The notes beneath the pieces were generated by a model, which did not search any database, was not told the origin of the DNA, and saw only the letters and a program-made list of their open reading frames with translations. Source: Pseudomonas syringae (GTDB lineage: Bacteria > Pseudomonadota > Gammaproteobacteria > Pseudomonadales > Pseudomonadaceae). Taken from it: a DNA stretch of 64,000 nucleotides. Positions 1-9,030 of the stretch are shown in pieces. Position numbers and translations under genes: made by a program. The stretch covers positions 1 to 64,000 of the forward strand of contig NZ_WKEQ01000018.1 in assembly GCF_021605415.1 (NCBI RefSeq), in the 5' to 3' direction. The stretch's first letter is position 1. Every line of letters starts with the position of its first letter.

Positions 1-1887
1 CCCCGAATTCACCTTTACTTCAGCCCCGCTGATGGTCACACCCCCAGCATCCACCTTCACAAAGCTCCCACCAGCCTTGGCCGTCAGTTCCATCCCACCT
101 TCAACAACAACCTTCTCACCCGCGTGGTAATGAATTTCCGTCCCGGCCTCAACAAACTGGCCCGTCCCCACTTTCACATGCTGGGTCGTGGTCACAGTCA
201 AATGATCGTCCGCGCGCATTTCACTTTTGCGATCCAGGTGTGTGATGCGGTGCTCTTCAACCTTGAACTCGCTGTAAACATTGGCCTCGACCGTGTCATG
301 GCGTTCGTTGCCGATGCGGATTTTCTGGTCGTGTTCGATGTTTTCGTCCCAGTCGCGCTGGGCGTGGAGGTAGATTTGTTCCGCGCCTTTTTTGTCTTCG
401 ATGCGGAATTCGTTGTAGCCGTTGCCGCCCGGGGAGCTCAGGGTTTTGAAGGTGCTGCGGGTTTTGTTGGCCGGGAGGTCGTAGGGAACGACGTTTTCCT
501 TGTGGTAGAGGCAGCCGGTGACGAGTGGCTGGTCGGGGTCGCCTTCGAGGAAGGTGACGAGTACTTCCATGCCGATGCGCGGAATGGCGAGCCCGCCGTA
601 GGCGTTGCCGGCCCAGCCGCTGGCGACGCGCAGCCAGCAGGAGGTCTGGTCGTTGGCCTGGCCGTCGCGGTCCCAGTGGAATTGCACTTTGATGCGGCCG
701 TATTGATCGCAGTGGATTTCTTCGCCGGGCGGGCCGGTGACGATGGCGGTCTGGCTGCCAAGGACTTTTGGTTTTGGGTGTTCGAGGGCAGGGCGGAAGT
801 GGACGTCCCACGGGGTGGCAAGGAAGCTGTTGCGGTAGCCTTGGTGGAAATCGCTTTTGTTGTCGGTGACGTCGCTGGTGACGTTTTCGCCGAGCACCTG
901 CGGTTGTTTGCCTTCGTGGACGATTTCGAGCAGCAGCCAGAGGTCGTTCCATTCGCTGCGCGGGTGTTCCGCCAGCGTCATGAAATGGCCGCTGGTGAGC
1001 GTCGGTTCATCGCCCTTGCCTTCGACGAGGGCGTAGTCGCTGCGATGGCGTTCCAGCGCGCGGGTCGACAGTTGTTTACCGCGCTCGCGGGTGACGAAGC
1101 GGCCGGGGTAGTCGTAGTCTTCCAGATCCGGGGCGAATTCAGTCTTGGCGGCGCCTTCGGGCAGCAGGCGCGGTTTTTCGAAGTCGTAGTCGCGGCGGCT
1201 GACGCGGGTGGTGCGGGTTTCCAGGCGCAGGTTGAAGCGCTTGATCACCGGTGTGTCGGCGGCCATGCCGGAGTCTTGCTGGTAGTTCACCGGCTTGAGT
1301 TTGCGAAACACGGTCTGGTCGTCGCCGAACACCAGTTTGTGGCCGCTGCTGCTGTGCTGGAAGTGGAAGTGAATGCCTTCTTCCTCGCACAGGCGCTGGA
1401 TGAAATGCAGATCGGACTCGTCGTATTGCACGCAATAATCACGTTCCGGGTACTCGGCGCCGAGCTGGAAGCTGTAGGCGTCAGCGAGAATGCCGCGATC
1501 CTCAAGCACCTGGCCGATGATCTTCGGCACACTCAAGTGCTGGAAAATCTGCTGATCATGGTTGTGCTGCAGATAGGCCAGTTGTGGCACCAGGCTGAGG
1601 CTGTAACGGGTCAGGGTCTTGCCGGAATCGCCTTGCTCGATGCGATAGACCAGACCGTGGATCTTGCCTTCACCGGTGGCGCCGAAAGTCAGGCAACCGG
1701 GCTTGTGCAGGATCTCTTCAAGTTTGAGGTCGGGGCGGGCGCTGACCAGTTCGAGGTCGAACCGGAAAGGCTGATTGAGGGCTTCACGGCCGACGAAACT
1801 GAGGACTTGAAAGTCAGCAGAGACACCTTCGAGTGTGAGGGTAATGTGGGTTGCGTTGGCGTCCAACATGCCGTGAAATCCGTCCAT
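1..1887 (-). CDS. vgrG: Type VI secretion tip protein VgrG (3' end beyond window)
   Basis: The minus-strand frame is open from an ATG at 1887 to the window edge, giving at least 629 residues; its end lies outside. The N-terminal half reads like the gp27-like part of VgrG (FVGREALNQPFRFDLELVS near residues 30-50, YRIEQGDSGKTL, CEEEGIHFHF). It is followed by a gp5-type OB-fold segment (DQYGRIKVQFHWDRDG, SGWAGNAYGGLAIPRIGMEV) and the start of the repetitive needle (TVEANVYSEFKVE). Known role: trimeric spike at the tip of the T6SS tube that carries effectors through target membranes. No T6SS structural genes lie in the window, so it may be an orphan vgrG island whose effector gene would follow beyond position 1. 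Plus-strand reading frames across this region are shadows. Confidence 0.93.
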   Translation of the reverse strand, partial: MDGFHGMLDANATHITLTLEGVSADFQVLSFVGREALNQPFRFDLELVSARPDLKLEEILHKPGCLTFGATGEGKIHGLVYRIEQGDSGKTLTRYSLSLVPQLAYLQHNHDQQIFQHLSVPKIIGQVLEDRGILADAYSFQLGAEYPERDYCVQYDESDLHFIQRLCEEEGIHFHFQHSSSGHKLVFGDDQTVFRKLKPVNYQQDSGMAADTPVIKRFNLRLETRTTRVSRRDYDFEKPRLLPEGAAKTEFAPDLEDYDYPGRFVTRERGKQLSTRALERHRSDYALVEGKGDEPTLTSGHFMTLAEHPRSEWNDLWLLLEIVHEGKQPQVLGENVTSDVTDNKSDFHQGYRNSFLATPWDVHFRPALEHPKPKVLGSQTAIVTGPPGEEIHCDQYGRIKVQFHWDRDGQANDQTSCWLRVASGWAGNAYGGLAIPRIGMEVLVTFLEGDPDQPLVTGCLYHKENVVPYDLPANKTRSTFKTLSSPGGNGYNEFRIEDKKGAEQIYLHAQRDWDENIEHDQKIRIGNERHDTVEANVYSEFKVEEHRITHLDRKSEMRADDHLTVTTTQHVKVGTGQFVEAGTEIHYHAGEKVVVEGGMELTAKAGGSFVKVDAGGVTISGAEVKVNSG

Positions 1888-2249
1888 TGAATTAGCAAGT
1901 GTCGAATGTTGCAGGATTAGTCTGTCGCGTACAAGGCTCAAATGCCGTAGGCGTAGCAGCCTCCAGACATAGGGAAAACCCTTAGTTGAAGGCTGCGAGC
2001 CCATGATTGCGGGCAAATTATCGACTCGCCGTTAAGCATCGCAACAACGCGAAACAAACCGTTAGAACATTAACGAGCGGCCAATTTCCGACTAAAGTCG
2101 CCTTTGGCGTCTGACAGCCTTCTGCCACCATTTGTCACAACACCCCCGCGTATTCAGTTTCTCCCGACCCCTCTCTGGCTCGGGTTAGAGGCTATTTTTT
2201 GGGCGAATGCCGGCCAGTCCGGCTCGCTGTCATGTTGGAGCTTTTCGTC
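1888..2249. other. Intergenic region between vgrG and the OprD-family gene
   Basis: This 362-base stretch separates two divergently transcribed genes and must hold both promoters. I see a nested inverted repeat, with GCAGCC at 1956-1961 pairing with GGCTGC at 1991-1996 and AGGG 1971-1974 pairing with CCCT 1979-1982, which could fold in RNA of either strand. No convincing open frame, tRNA or rho-independent terminator is visible. Confidence 0.5.
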
Positions 2250-3551
2250 ATGCGTCCCCCGTTTCCCTTTATCACCCCGCGCCATTCTTTCGGCGTCGGA
2301 GCCTTACTGCTGTGTGCCGGTTTTATCGCACCGGTTCAGGCCAGCGGTTTTCTCGAAGACACCACAGTAAAGAGCGAATCGCGCACGGTGTATTTCAACC
2401 GCGATTTCCGTGACGGGCATACCTCCAGCGATCAGGGCGCGTCGAAGCGCGAAGAGTCGGCCCAGGGTTTTATTCTCAATCTGCAATCGGGCTATACCGA
2501 AGGCACGGTGGGTTTCGGGATCGATGCGATCGGCATGCTGGGTTTGAAGCTGGATTCCAGCGCCGACAGCAGCAACAGTGGTTTGCTGCCGTCTTCGGGT
2601 GAAAATCCGCGTGGCTCGAAGGATCAATACGCGAAAGCGGGCGTCACTGCGAAAATGCGCATCTTTGACACAGTGCTGAAGTACGGGACGTTGCTGCCGG
2701 ATGTGCCGTTGCTCAAATACAACGACGGCCGCCTTCTGCCGACAATGTTCAACGGCGCGATGTTGACCTCCAAAAACGTGAAAGATCTGACCTTCATGGC
2801 CGCGCGTCTGGACAAGTACACCGCGCGTGATTCGACCGATTCCCAAGACATCCGCGTGCATTGCAAGAACAAGCGTTACGCCTGCAACACCACGGCGGAT
2901 CACTTCGACATGTACGGCTTCGATTACAAGATCAATGATCGTCTGACCGGGCAGTATCACTACGCCGAGCTGGAAGACATCTACCGCCAGCACTTCGTTG
3001 GTTTGATGGCCAATCAGCCACTGGGCGGCGGCGTTTTGAAGGCCGATGTGCGCTTGCTCAAGAGTGCCGACAGCGGCGCGGCTCGAGCGGGTTCCATCGA
3101 CAACCGCGCGTTGAGCGGCCTGTTGTCTTACGGGATCAGCGGCCACACATTCAGCGCCGGTTGGCAGCGCATGAACGGTGATAACTCGATGCCGTATCTG
3201 GATGGCACCAACCCGTATCTGGTCAACTATGTTCAGGTCAACGATTTTGCCGCCGCACAGGAGCGTTCGTGGCAGTTGCGTTATGACTATGACTTCAAGG
3301 CCATCGGGATCAATGGGCTGAGCTTTCTGACCCGTTATGTGAACGGTGACCACATCAAGGTGTTGGGCAGTGATCAGGACGGTAAGGAATGGGAACGCGA
3401 CAGTGAGTTGAAGTATGTGATTCAGAGCGGCACGTTCAAGGACGTTAGCGTGCGGTTGCGCAATGCGACGTATCGAACCAATTACGAGCAGTTCGCCCGG
3501 GACGTGGATGAGACGCGGGTGATAGTGAGTTACAACTTCTCGGTGTTGTAA
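2250..3551 (+). CDS. OprD-family outer membrane porin
   Basis: A 433-residue substrate-specific porin. The ATG at 2250 is preferred over in-frame starts at 2199 and 2232 because GGAG lies at 2237-2240 and the protein then begins with a normal signal peptide (hydrophobic VGALLLCAGFIAPVQA, likely cleavage before SGFLED). The mature start FLEDTTVKSESRTVYFNRDF, and SAGWQRMNGDNSMPYLDG and the C-terminal strand ending in a hydrophobic residue (YNFSVL), are typical of the OprD family of 18-stranded porins for amino acids, peptides, sugars or aromatic acids. The substrate cannot be read from sequence. Its closeness to the mannitol genes on the opposite strand suggests, but does not show, a link to sugar or polyol uptake. 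A REP element follows the stop codon. Confidence 0.92.
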   Translation: MRPPFPFITPRHSFGVGALLLCAGFIAPVQASGFLEDTTVKSESRTVYFNRDFRDGHTSSDQGASKREESAQGFILNLQSGYTEGTVGFGIDAIGMLGLKLDSSADSSNSGLLPSSGENPRGSKDQYAKAGVTAKMRIFDTVLKYGTLLPDVPLLKYNDGRLLPTMFNGAMLTSKNVKDLTFMAARLDKYTARDSTDSQDIRVHCKNKRYACNTTADHFDMYGFDYKINDRLTGQYHYAELEDIYRQHFVGLMANQPLGGGVLKADVRLLKSADSGAARAGSIDNRALSGLLSYGISGHTFSAGWQRMNGDNSMPYLDGTNPYLVNYVQVNDFAAAQERSWQLRYDYDFKAIGINGLSFLTRYVNGDHIKVLGSDQDGKEWERDSELKYVIQSGTFKDVSVRLRNATYRTNYEQFARDVDETRVIVSYNFSVL

Positions 3552-3563
3552 GCGCTGACCTTT

Positions 3564-3650
3564 GCAGGAGCTGCCGGAGGCTGCGATCTTTTGATTGTCA
3601 GGAACGCGGAGCGTCCCGGGCTGCGTTCCCACGCGGAGCATGGGAACGAT
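3564..3650. repeat. REP/BIME-type repeat between the porin gene and mtlZ
   Basis: Two repeat types stand side by side: GCTGCGATCTTTTGAT (3580-3595), seen again at several places in the window, and a unit at 3601-3650 sharing GGAACGCGGAGCGTCC and CGTTCCCACGCGGAGC with the repeat near 6160-6270. It lies between convergent genes, so it may terminate transcription or protect 3' ends; this is inference. Confidence 0.75.
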
Positions 3651-3692
3651 CTGCGGCGGCCGTTGGAATGATCAAATCGCGGCGCAATGGCG

Positions 3693-4631
3693 TCAGTTCA
3701 ACTGTTCGCGATAGGGAAGATCCGGCCCGGTTTTGCTGCAGGTCAGCGCGGCGGCTTGCACGGCAAATTTCAGCATGCCGTCGATGTGCGCGCGGCTCAG
3801 CTGCTGCACACCTTCCACCGAATCCAGACCTTGTTCGGTCAGCCAAGTGATCAGTGCAGCCTGAAAGGTATCGCCGGCGCCCACGGTGTCGGCAACTTTC
3901 ACGGTGCTGGCCGGCGCCGACCATGAACCATGCTGACGGCTGAACACGGTCGCGCCGTCGCCACCACGGGTCAGGAACACGACCTGACAACGATGCCCCA
4001 GCCAGCCTTCGATGATCCGCTGCGGATCCTGCTCGGGGTACAGCAGGCTCAGATCCTCATCGCTGACTTTGATCAGATCCGCCAGTTGCACCAGTGTGGC
4101 GATGCGCTCACGCCACAGGTCGATGTTTGGCTCAGGGTTGAGGCGAACGTTCGGGTCGAGGCTGATCAGGCGTTTGCCGCTTTCCCGTTGCACCAGCGTC
4201 AGCAGGGTGTCGGCAATCGGTTGTACCACCAGCGAGAATGAGCCGATGTGCAACCCTCGCACTTCGGGGCCGAGCTCAGGCAGATGAGCAAGGCTCAATT
4301 GCCGATCGGCGCAGCCTTCACCGCGAAAACTGTAGTGGGGCGAACCATTGGCGCCGACCGCAACCATTGCCAATGTTGTGGGCGCGGCGAAATCCACCAG
4401 ATAGTCCGGTCGCACACCTTCGTCACTCAGCACTTGCTGCAAGCGCCGGCCGAGGTAGTCGGTGGACAGCCCGGCGAACAGCGCCGAATCCACGCCCAGA
4501 CGCCGCAAGCCCACGGCGACGTTGAACGGCGAGCCGCCGGCAATCGTCTTGAAATTCACTCTCGACGCCAAACCACTGGCGTCCTCTTCGCTGAAGAAAT
4601 CAAACAGGGCTTCGCCACACACCAGGTACAT
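3693..4631 (-). CDS. mtlZ: Fructokinase (PfkB family), last gene of the mannitol operon
   Basis: A 312-residue ribokinase/PfkB-family sugar kinase that would phosphorylate fructose made by mannitol dehydrogenase. Visible family motifs are GGSPFNVAVGLRRLG near residues 35-50 (PfkB signature 1) and DTVGAGDTFQAALI near residue 250 (signature 2 with the catalytic Asp and anion hole). The ATG at 4631 gives the usual family start (MYLVCGEALFDFF) and lies 13 bases after the mtlY stop; frames opening further upstream at 4703 or 4661 would overlap mtlY and look unlike the family. The placement matches mtlZ of the P. fluorescens mtlEFGKDYZ operon. Only REP sequence follows it. Confidence 0.92.
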   Translation of the reverse strand: MYLVCGEALFDFFSEEDASGLASRVNFKTIAGGSPFNVAVGLRRLGVDSALFAGLSTDYLGRRLQQVLSDEGVRPDYLVDFAAPTTLAMVAVGANGSPHYSFRGEGCADRQLSLAHLPELGPEVRGLHIGSFSLVVQPIADTLLTLVQRESGKRLISLDPNVRLNPEPNIDLWRERIATLVQLADLIKVSDEDLSLLYPEQDPQRIIEGWLGHRCQVVFLTRGGDGATVFSRQHGSWSAPASTVKVADTVGAGDTFQAALITWLTEQGLDSVEGVQQLSRAHIDGMLKFAVQAAALTCSKTGPDLPYREQLN

Positions 4632-4644
4632 AGTTATTTGCTCT

Positions 4645-6141
4645 TTATAGGGTTGCGACATGCTGTTGATAGCGTTCGTAGGCTTGCTGGAACGCTGCGA
4701 CATTGGCCGCGACTGGCAAGGTTTCGCTGCTCAGGTCGAGTTTGACGCAACGTTCGCACAGATCGGCAAGGCTGTCTTCACGGCCGTTCGACCATGACGT
4801 GCACCACGCCGCTTGAATCGCCGCGCCCAGGGCGGCGGCTTCGCTTTGTTCGGTGCAGATCACCGGGGTGTTCATGATGTCGGCGACGATTTGCCGCCAC
4901 ACGGCGCTTTTCGAGCCGCCGCCGATCAGGCAAATGCTGCGGCTTTGTAATCCATTCTGGCGCAGCAGATCCAGCCCATAGCGCAGGCCGAAGGTGGTGC
5001 CTTCGACGACGGCGCGGCACAGGTTTGCCCTGGTCAGATTGTCCGCCGTCAAGCCGTGCAAGCTGCCTGCAGCGTGGGGCAGGGCGGGGACGCGTTCGCC
5101 GTTGAGGAAGGGCAGCATGCTGACACCGTCAGCGCCGATGGGCGATTGGGCGACGAGGTCGTTGAATTGTTCGAGGTTGAGGTCGAACAGCTCGCGGATC
5201 GCACCGGTGGCGTTGGTCAGGTTCATCGTGCAGATCAGCGGCAGCCAGCCGCCGCTCGAAGAACAAAAGGTGGCGACCGAGGCATCCGGGCTGACTTGGG
5301 GTTGCTCGGCGTAGGCGTAGACCGTGCCGGACGAGCCGAGGCTCATGGTGATCGCGCCGGGCTTGATGTTGCCGGTGCCGATGGCACCCATCATGTTGTC
5401 ACCGCCGCCGCTGGATACCACGGCGTCAGGATTGATGCCGAGCTGTTCGGCGATCGATGGCAGGAGCGTGCCGACCGCTTGATGGGCGTCGATCAGCTCG
5501 GGCAACGCGGATTGCAGGCGACCGCTTGGGTCTATATCGCGCAGCAGCTGCAAATCCCACTGGCGGCTGCGCACGTTGAAATAACCGGTGCCGGAGGCGT
5601 CGCCGTACTCGCTGCAACTGCGGCCGGTGAGCCAGAAGTTGAGGTAGTCGTGGGGCAGCAAGACGCGGGCGATGCGCGAGAAAATGTCCGGGTGTTGTTC
5701 TTTCGTCCACAACAGCTTGGACACGGTGTAACCCGGGGCGATGACCACGCCGAGGCGTTCCAGCGAGCCTTGTTCGCCGCCCAAGTGGGTCAACAGTCGA
5801 TCGTTTTCCGGGCTGGTTTCGGTGTCGCACCAGAGTTTGGCGGGGCGCAATACCTGGCCTTGGTCGTCGAGCAAGACCAGGCCGTGTTGCTGGCCCGAGA
5901 CGCCGATGCCGAGGATGGCCTGGCCGTCGACGTTGGCGGCTGACAGTGCCTGGCGTGTGGCTTTGGTGAAGGCTTGCAGCCATTGGCTTGTGTCTTGTTC
6001 GCGACGGCCGTTGGCGCCGCTGATCATCGTGTGTGCGGCGGCGCCTTGGCCGAGCACTTGGCCATTGGCGGCGTCGAGGATGATCGCTTTGGTGCCTTGG
6101 GTGCCGCAGTCGATGCCGAGGAAAAGCTGTTGTTTTGTCAT
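4645..6141 (-). CDS. mtlY: Xylulokinase-like sugar kinase of the mannitol/arabitol operon
   Basis: A 498-residue FGGY-family kinase. The N-terminus FLGIDCGTQGTKAIILD is the ATPase-fold phosphate-1 motif, VSGQQHGLVLLDDQG follows, and SSGGGDNMMGAIGTGNIKPG and CLIGGGSKSAVWRQIVAD match the FGGY C-terminal signature and adenosine motif. Known role in this operon: phosphorylation of D-xylulose, formed when mannitol dehydrogenase oxidises D-arabitol. The start is ATG 6141 with a purine-rich GGGG upstream. mtlZ follows after 13 bases. A 169-base gap containing a REP pair separates it from mtlD upstream, which could lower its expression relative to mtlD. Confidence 0.93.
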   Translation of the reverse strand: MTKQQLFLGIDCGTQGTKAIILDAANGQVLGQGAAAHTMISGANGRREQDTSQWLQAFTKATRQALSAANVDGQAILGIGVSGQQHGLVLLDDQGQVLRPAKLWCDTETSPENDRLLTHLGGEQGSLERLGVVIAPGYTVSKLLWTKEQHPDIFSRIARVLLPHDYLNFWLTGRSCSEYGDASGTGYFNVRSRQWDLQLLRDIDPSGRLQSALPELIDAHQAVGTLLPSIAEQLGINPDAVVSSGGGDNMMGAIGTGNIKPGAITMSLGSSGTVYAYAEQPQVSPDASVATFCSSSGGWLPLICTMNLTNATGAIRELFDLNLEQFNDLVAQSPIGADGVSMLPFLNGERVPALPHAAGSLHGLTADNLTRANLCRAVVEGTTFGLRYGLDLLRQNGLQSRSICLIGGGSKSAVWRQIVADIMNTPVICTEQSEAAALGAAIQAAWCTSWSNGREDSLADLCERCVKLDLSSETLPVAANVAAFQQAYERYQQHVATL

Positions 6142-6159
6142 GATTACCCCGCGTTAATA

Positions 6160-6270
6160 GATCGTTCCCAAGCTCTGCCTGGGAATGCAGCCCGGGACGC
6201 TGTGCGTCCCATCCAAAGCCGAACGCGGAGCGTCCGTTGAGGCGTTCCCACGCGGAGCGTGGGAACGATC
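6160..6270. repeat. REP/BIME inverted pair between mtlD and mtlY
   Basis: Outer arms GATCGTTCCCA (6160-6170) and TGGGAACGATC (6260-6270) are exact reverse complements, and inner palindromic segments with CGGGACGC and GAACGCGGAGCGTCC lie between them. The same unit type occurs at 3601-3650. It fills most of the gap between two genes of one operon. Confidence 0.8.
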
Positions 6271-6310
6271 AGGCAACCCGGGCGTTTCGTGAGCGCCGGG
6301 TGAGGGGTTG

Positions 6311-7783
6311 TCAGGCCAACACCCGCTCCAAAGTCCGCGTAACGCCGACTTCGCGCAAGCTGTTGCAACACCACTCAAACGCCGCCACAAACTCGGCCGA
6401 GCGCGGAATCGCCGTCCCGAAGATCTCCTCAACCGCCAACAACCGCTGAGTAATCAACGCATCATTCGTCACGAGCGCCTGGCAGAACGTCGCCCGTGGA
6501 TCAGGAATCGAATAGGTATCGCCGTTCTCGTCAACGCCCTTCAAATACAACGCCCAGGCCGCTACGACCAGCGCCGCACGTTTAGTCTCCTGACCGTCGG
6601 CGATCAACCGATTGATTGTCGGAACCGTGAACTTGGGAAACTTCGACGAGCCGTCCGAACACACCCGCTCAAGTTGATCGGCGATTGCCTGATTGGAGAA
6701 CCGCGCCACCAGTGTGTCTTTATAGTCGCTCAGGTCGATGCCCGGCACCGGCGCCAGCTGCGGGGTCACGTCCAAATCCATGTAGGCACGCATGTAGCGC
6801 ACGAACAGTGGGTCGTTCATGGTTTCATGGACGAAGCGGTAACCCTTCAAAAAGCCCAGATACGTCAGCGCCAGATGGCTGCCGTTGAGCAGTTTGATTT
6901 TCATCTCTTCGTACGGACTGACGTCGTCGGTGAACTGCACGCCAACCTTCTCCCAAGCCGGGCGGCCATTGACGAATTTGTCTTCCAGCACCCATTGCAC
7001 GAATGGCTCGCAGACCACCGGCCAGGCGTCGTCCACTGCATGTTTGTCGGCCAGTTGCAGGCGATGCGCGGTGCTGGTCATCGGGGTTATGCGGTCAACC
7101 ATGGCGTTGGGGAAGCTGACGTTGGCCTCAATCCAGTCGCGCAGGTCGATATCACGCAATGCGGCGAACGCGAGCAGTGCCTTGCGCGTGACGGCGCCGT
7201 TGTGCGGCAGGTTATCGCAGGACATCAGGGTGAATGCCGGCGTGCCCTCGGCGCGGCGCTTGGCAAGCGCTGCGCAGAGAAAGCCGAACACGGTTTTCGG
7301 TGCGTCCGGGTGAGCGAGGTCGTGCTTGATCTGCGGCAGATGCGCCATGAATTCGCCGTTGCTGTCATCGATGCAATAACCGCCCTCGGTGATGGTCAGC
7401 GAGACGATGCGAATCTGCGGATCGGCGAGCTTGTCGATCAATGCCTGGGCATCGTCTTCGGCGAGCAGCATGTCGCGGATCGCACCGATCACGCGGACTT
7501 CGGTGTCATCGCTGTCGCCAAGTTCAAACAGGGTGAACAGGTAGTCCTGCTCCTGGAGATCGTCCCGGGCGCGGCGGTCTTCGGCACGCAGACCGACGCC
7601 GCAGATGGCCCAGTCCAATGCTTCTCCGGTATTCATCAGCGCATCGGTGTAATACGCCTGATGCGCGCGATGGAATCCGCCGACGCCGATGTGGGCAATG
7701 CCCTGACGTGTATCGCTCAGGTTGTAGGCGGGCAGTTTGACTTCGGCGGCGAGGCGGTTGAGGTTCTGTTTGTTCAGTTTCAT
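6311..7783 (-). CDS. mtlD: Mannitol 2-dehydrogenase (long-chain polyol dehydrogenase)
   Basis: A 490-residue NAD-dependent enzyme oxidising D-mannitol to D-fructose and D-arabitol to D-xylulose. The N-terminal dinucleotide site is IGVGGFHRAHQ (residues 32-42). The catalytic set known from the crystallised P. fluorescens enzyme appears at the same numbers: Asn191 (SCDNLP), Lys295, Asn300 and His303 in EEMKIKLLNGSH. Length is close to the 493 residues of that enzyme. The ATG at 7783 lies 10 bases after mtlK, so the two are surely co-transcribed. It is the metabolic core of the operon: MtlEFGK import mannitol, MtlD oxidises it and MtlZ phosphorylates fructose. Confidence 0.97.
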   Translation of the reverse strand: MKLNKQNLNRLAAEVKLPAYNLSDTRQGIAHIGVGGFHRAHQAYYTDALMNTGEALDWAICGVGLRAEDRRARDDLQEQDYLFTLFELGDSDDTEVRVIGAIRDMLLAEDDAQALIDKLADPQIRIVSLTITEGGYCIDDSNGEFMAHLPQIKHDLAHPDAPKTVFGFLCAALAKRRAEGTPAFTLMSCDNLPHNGAVTRKALLAFAALRDIDLRDWIEANVSFPNAMVDRITPMTSTAHRLQLADKHAVDDAWPVVCEPFVQWVLEDKFVNGRPAWEKVGVQFTDDVSPYEEMKIKLLNGSHLALTYLGFLKGYRFVHETMNDPLFVRYMRAYMDLDVTPQLAPVPGIDLSDYKDTLVARFSNQAIADQLERVCSDGSSKFPKFTVPTINRLIADGQETKRAALVVAAWALYLKGVDENGDTYSIPDPRATFCQALVTNDALITQRLLAVEEIFGTAIPRSAEFVAAFEWCCNSLREVGVTRTLERVLA

Positions 7784-7793
7784 CGGATCGGTC

Positions 7794-8897
7794 TCAGGCA
7801 GCCGCGCGCAGCGGGCGGGTCAGCGCCACGCCGTCGGCGTCGAACAGGTGGCATTGGGTCGCATCCAGGTGCAGGCTCAGCGTTTCGCCATAACGGCTGG
7901 CGAGATCGCCGCGCACGCGCATGGTCAGGGCTTCACCCGCGTTGGTCACAACGTGGCAATAGGTGTCGCTGCCCAGGCGTTCGCTGACGTCGGCGATGAC
8001 CTGCAAGGTGCAGTCGCCGGGTTGCGCCAGCTCCAGGTGTTCCGGGCGAATACCGAGGGTGACGGCGCTGCCGATGCTCAGGTTCGTGGCATTCAGCGGC
8101 AGCGTGATGCGTGTGCCGGCGTCGAGGGAGACTTCGCAGCTCTGACTGTCGATACTGACGATCTGGCCTTTGAGGAAGCCCATTTTTGGCGTACCGAGAA
8201 AGCCTGCGACAAACAGGTTGGCCGGTTGGTGATACAGATCCAGCGGCGAGCCGACTTGTTCGATTTTGCCGCCGTTGAGCACAACGACTTTGTCGGCCAT
8301 GGTCATGGCTTCGACCTGATCGTGGGTCACGTAAATCATCGTCGCTTGCAGGTCTTTGTGCAGGCGCAGCAATTCCAGACGCATTTGCACACGAAGCGCT
8401 GCGTCGAGATTGGACAGCGGTTCGTCGAACAGGAAGATTTTCGGGTTGCGCACGATGGCCCGGCCGATGGCGACACGCTGGCGCTGGCCGCCAGAGAGCT
8501 GTTTCGGTTTGCGTTCGAGCATGGGGCCCAGTTCGAGGATGCGCGCGGCTTCGCCGACTTTTTTCTCGACTTCGGCCTTCGGTACGCCCGCCAGATCAAG
8601 CGCAAAGGACATGTTTTTGCGCACGCTCATGTGCGGGTACAAAGCGTAAGTCTGGAACACCATCGCCAGGTCACGTTTCGCCGGGCTGACTTCGGTGATG
8701 TCGCGGCCGTCCAGTTCGATGGTGCCGCCGCTGACTTCTTCCAGGCCGGCGATCAGGCGCAGAAGGGTGGATTTGCCGCAGCCCGACGGCCCGACGAAGA
8801 CCACGAATTCCTTGTCGTTCACTTCGAGGTCGATGCCTTTGATGATGGAAAAGCCTTCGAAGCCTTTTTGCAGATTCTTGATTTTCAGGTTGGCCAT
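7794..8897 (-). CDS. mtlK: Mannitol/sorbitol ABC transporter ATPase
   Basis: A 367-residue ATPase of the MalK/UgpC group that powers the MtlFG permease. It shows Walker [10 protein letters not shown] (36-44), Q-loop [13 protein letters not shown], signature [10 protein letters not shown] (134-143), Walker B FLFDEP (155-160), switch THDQVEA and a C-terminal TOBE/OB regulatory region ([10 protein letters not shown]). The ATG at 8897 is chosen because GGAGG lies nine bases upstream and it gives the family start [13 protein letters not shown]; an in-frame extension to 8984 would translate part of a REP repeat. The gene follows mtlG after a 133-base gap filled by that repeat and precedes mtlD by 10 bases. 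Confidence 0.96.
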   Translation of the reverse strand: MANLKIKNLQKGFEGFSIIKGIDLEVNDKEFVVFVGPSGCGKSTLLRLIAGLEEVSGGTIELDGRDITEVSPAKRDLAMVFQTYALYPHMSVRKNMSFALDLAGVPKAEVEKKVGEAARILELGPMLERKPKQLSGGQRQRVAIGRAIVRNPKIFLFDEPLSNLDAALRVQMRLELLRLHKDLQATMIYVTHDQVEAMTMADKVVVLNGGKIEQVGSPLDLYHQPANLFVAGFLGTPKMGFLKGQIVSIDSQSCEVSLDAGTRITLPLNATNLSIGSAVTLGIRPEHLELAQPGDCTLQVIADVSERLGSDTYCHVVTNAGEALTMRVRGDLASRYGETLSLHLDATQCHLFDADGVALTRPLRAAA

Positions 8898-8930
8898 GAT
8901 CGTAAGCCTCCAGTTGTTATTTTTTAAGAT

Positions 8931-9020
8931 CAAAAGATCGCAGCCTGCGGCAGCGCCTACAGGAGGGCGTTGCCGATACAGCATTCGGTTTAGGCGCTGC
9001 CGAAGGCTGCGATCTTTTGC
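8931..9020. repeat. REP/BIME inverted pair between mtlG and mtlK
   Basis: The left arm begins CAAAAGATCGCAGCCTGCGG (8931 on) and the right arm ends AGGCTGCGATCTTTTG (to 9019). Over about 29 bases the arms are reverse complements with a single mismatch. The element occupies the gap inside the mannitol operon. Confidence 0.85.
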
Positions 9021-9030
9021 TTTTGAATTT

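Noticed and set aside
124..1890. Long plus-strand open frame (588 codons) opposite vgrG
   Set aside because: It is the antisense of clear VgrG motifs, and its translation is a low-complexity string of Val, Ala, Phe and Gly.
2304..3641. Minus-strand open frame of 445 codons opposite the OprD-family gene
   Set aside because: The porin frame has signal peptide and family motifs; the antisense product has none and has no ribosome site.
4781..5983. Plus- and minus-strand frames overlapping mtlY in other phases
   Set aside because: Arg- and Pro-rich or Val/Ala-rich translations without motifs, contradicting the FGGY kinase frame.
6308..8927. Two plus-strand frames opposite mtlD and mtlK
   Set aside because: Both genes on the minus strand show catalytic residues at known positions; the plus frames are shadows.
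8898..8984. N-terminal extension of MtlK to 8984
   Set aside because: It would translate a REP repeat, and the ATG at 8897 has a GGAGG site and the family N-terminus.
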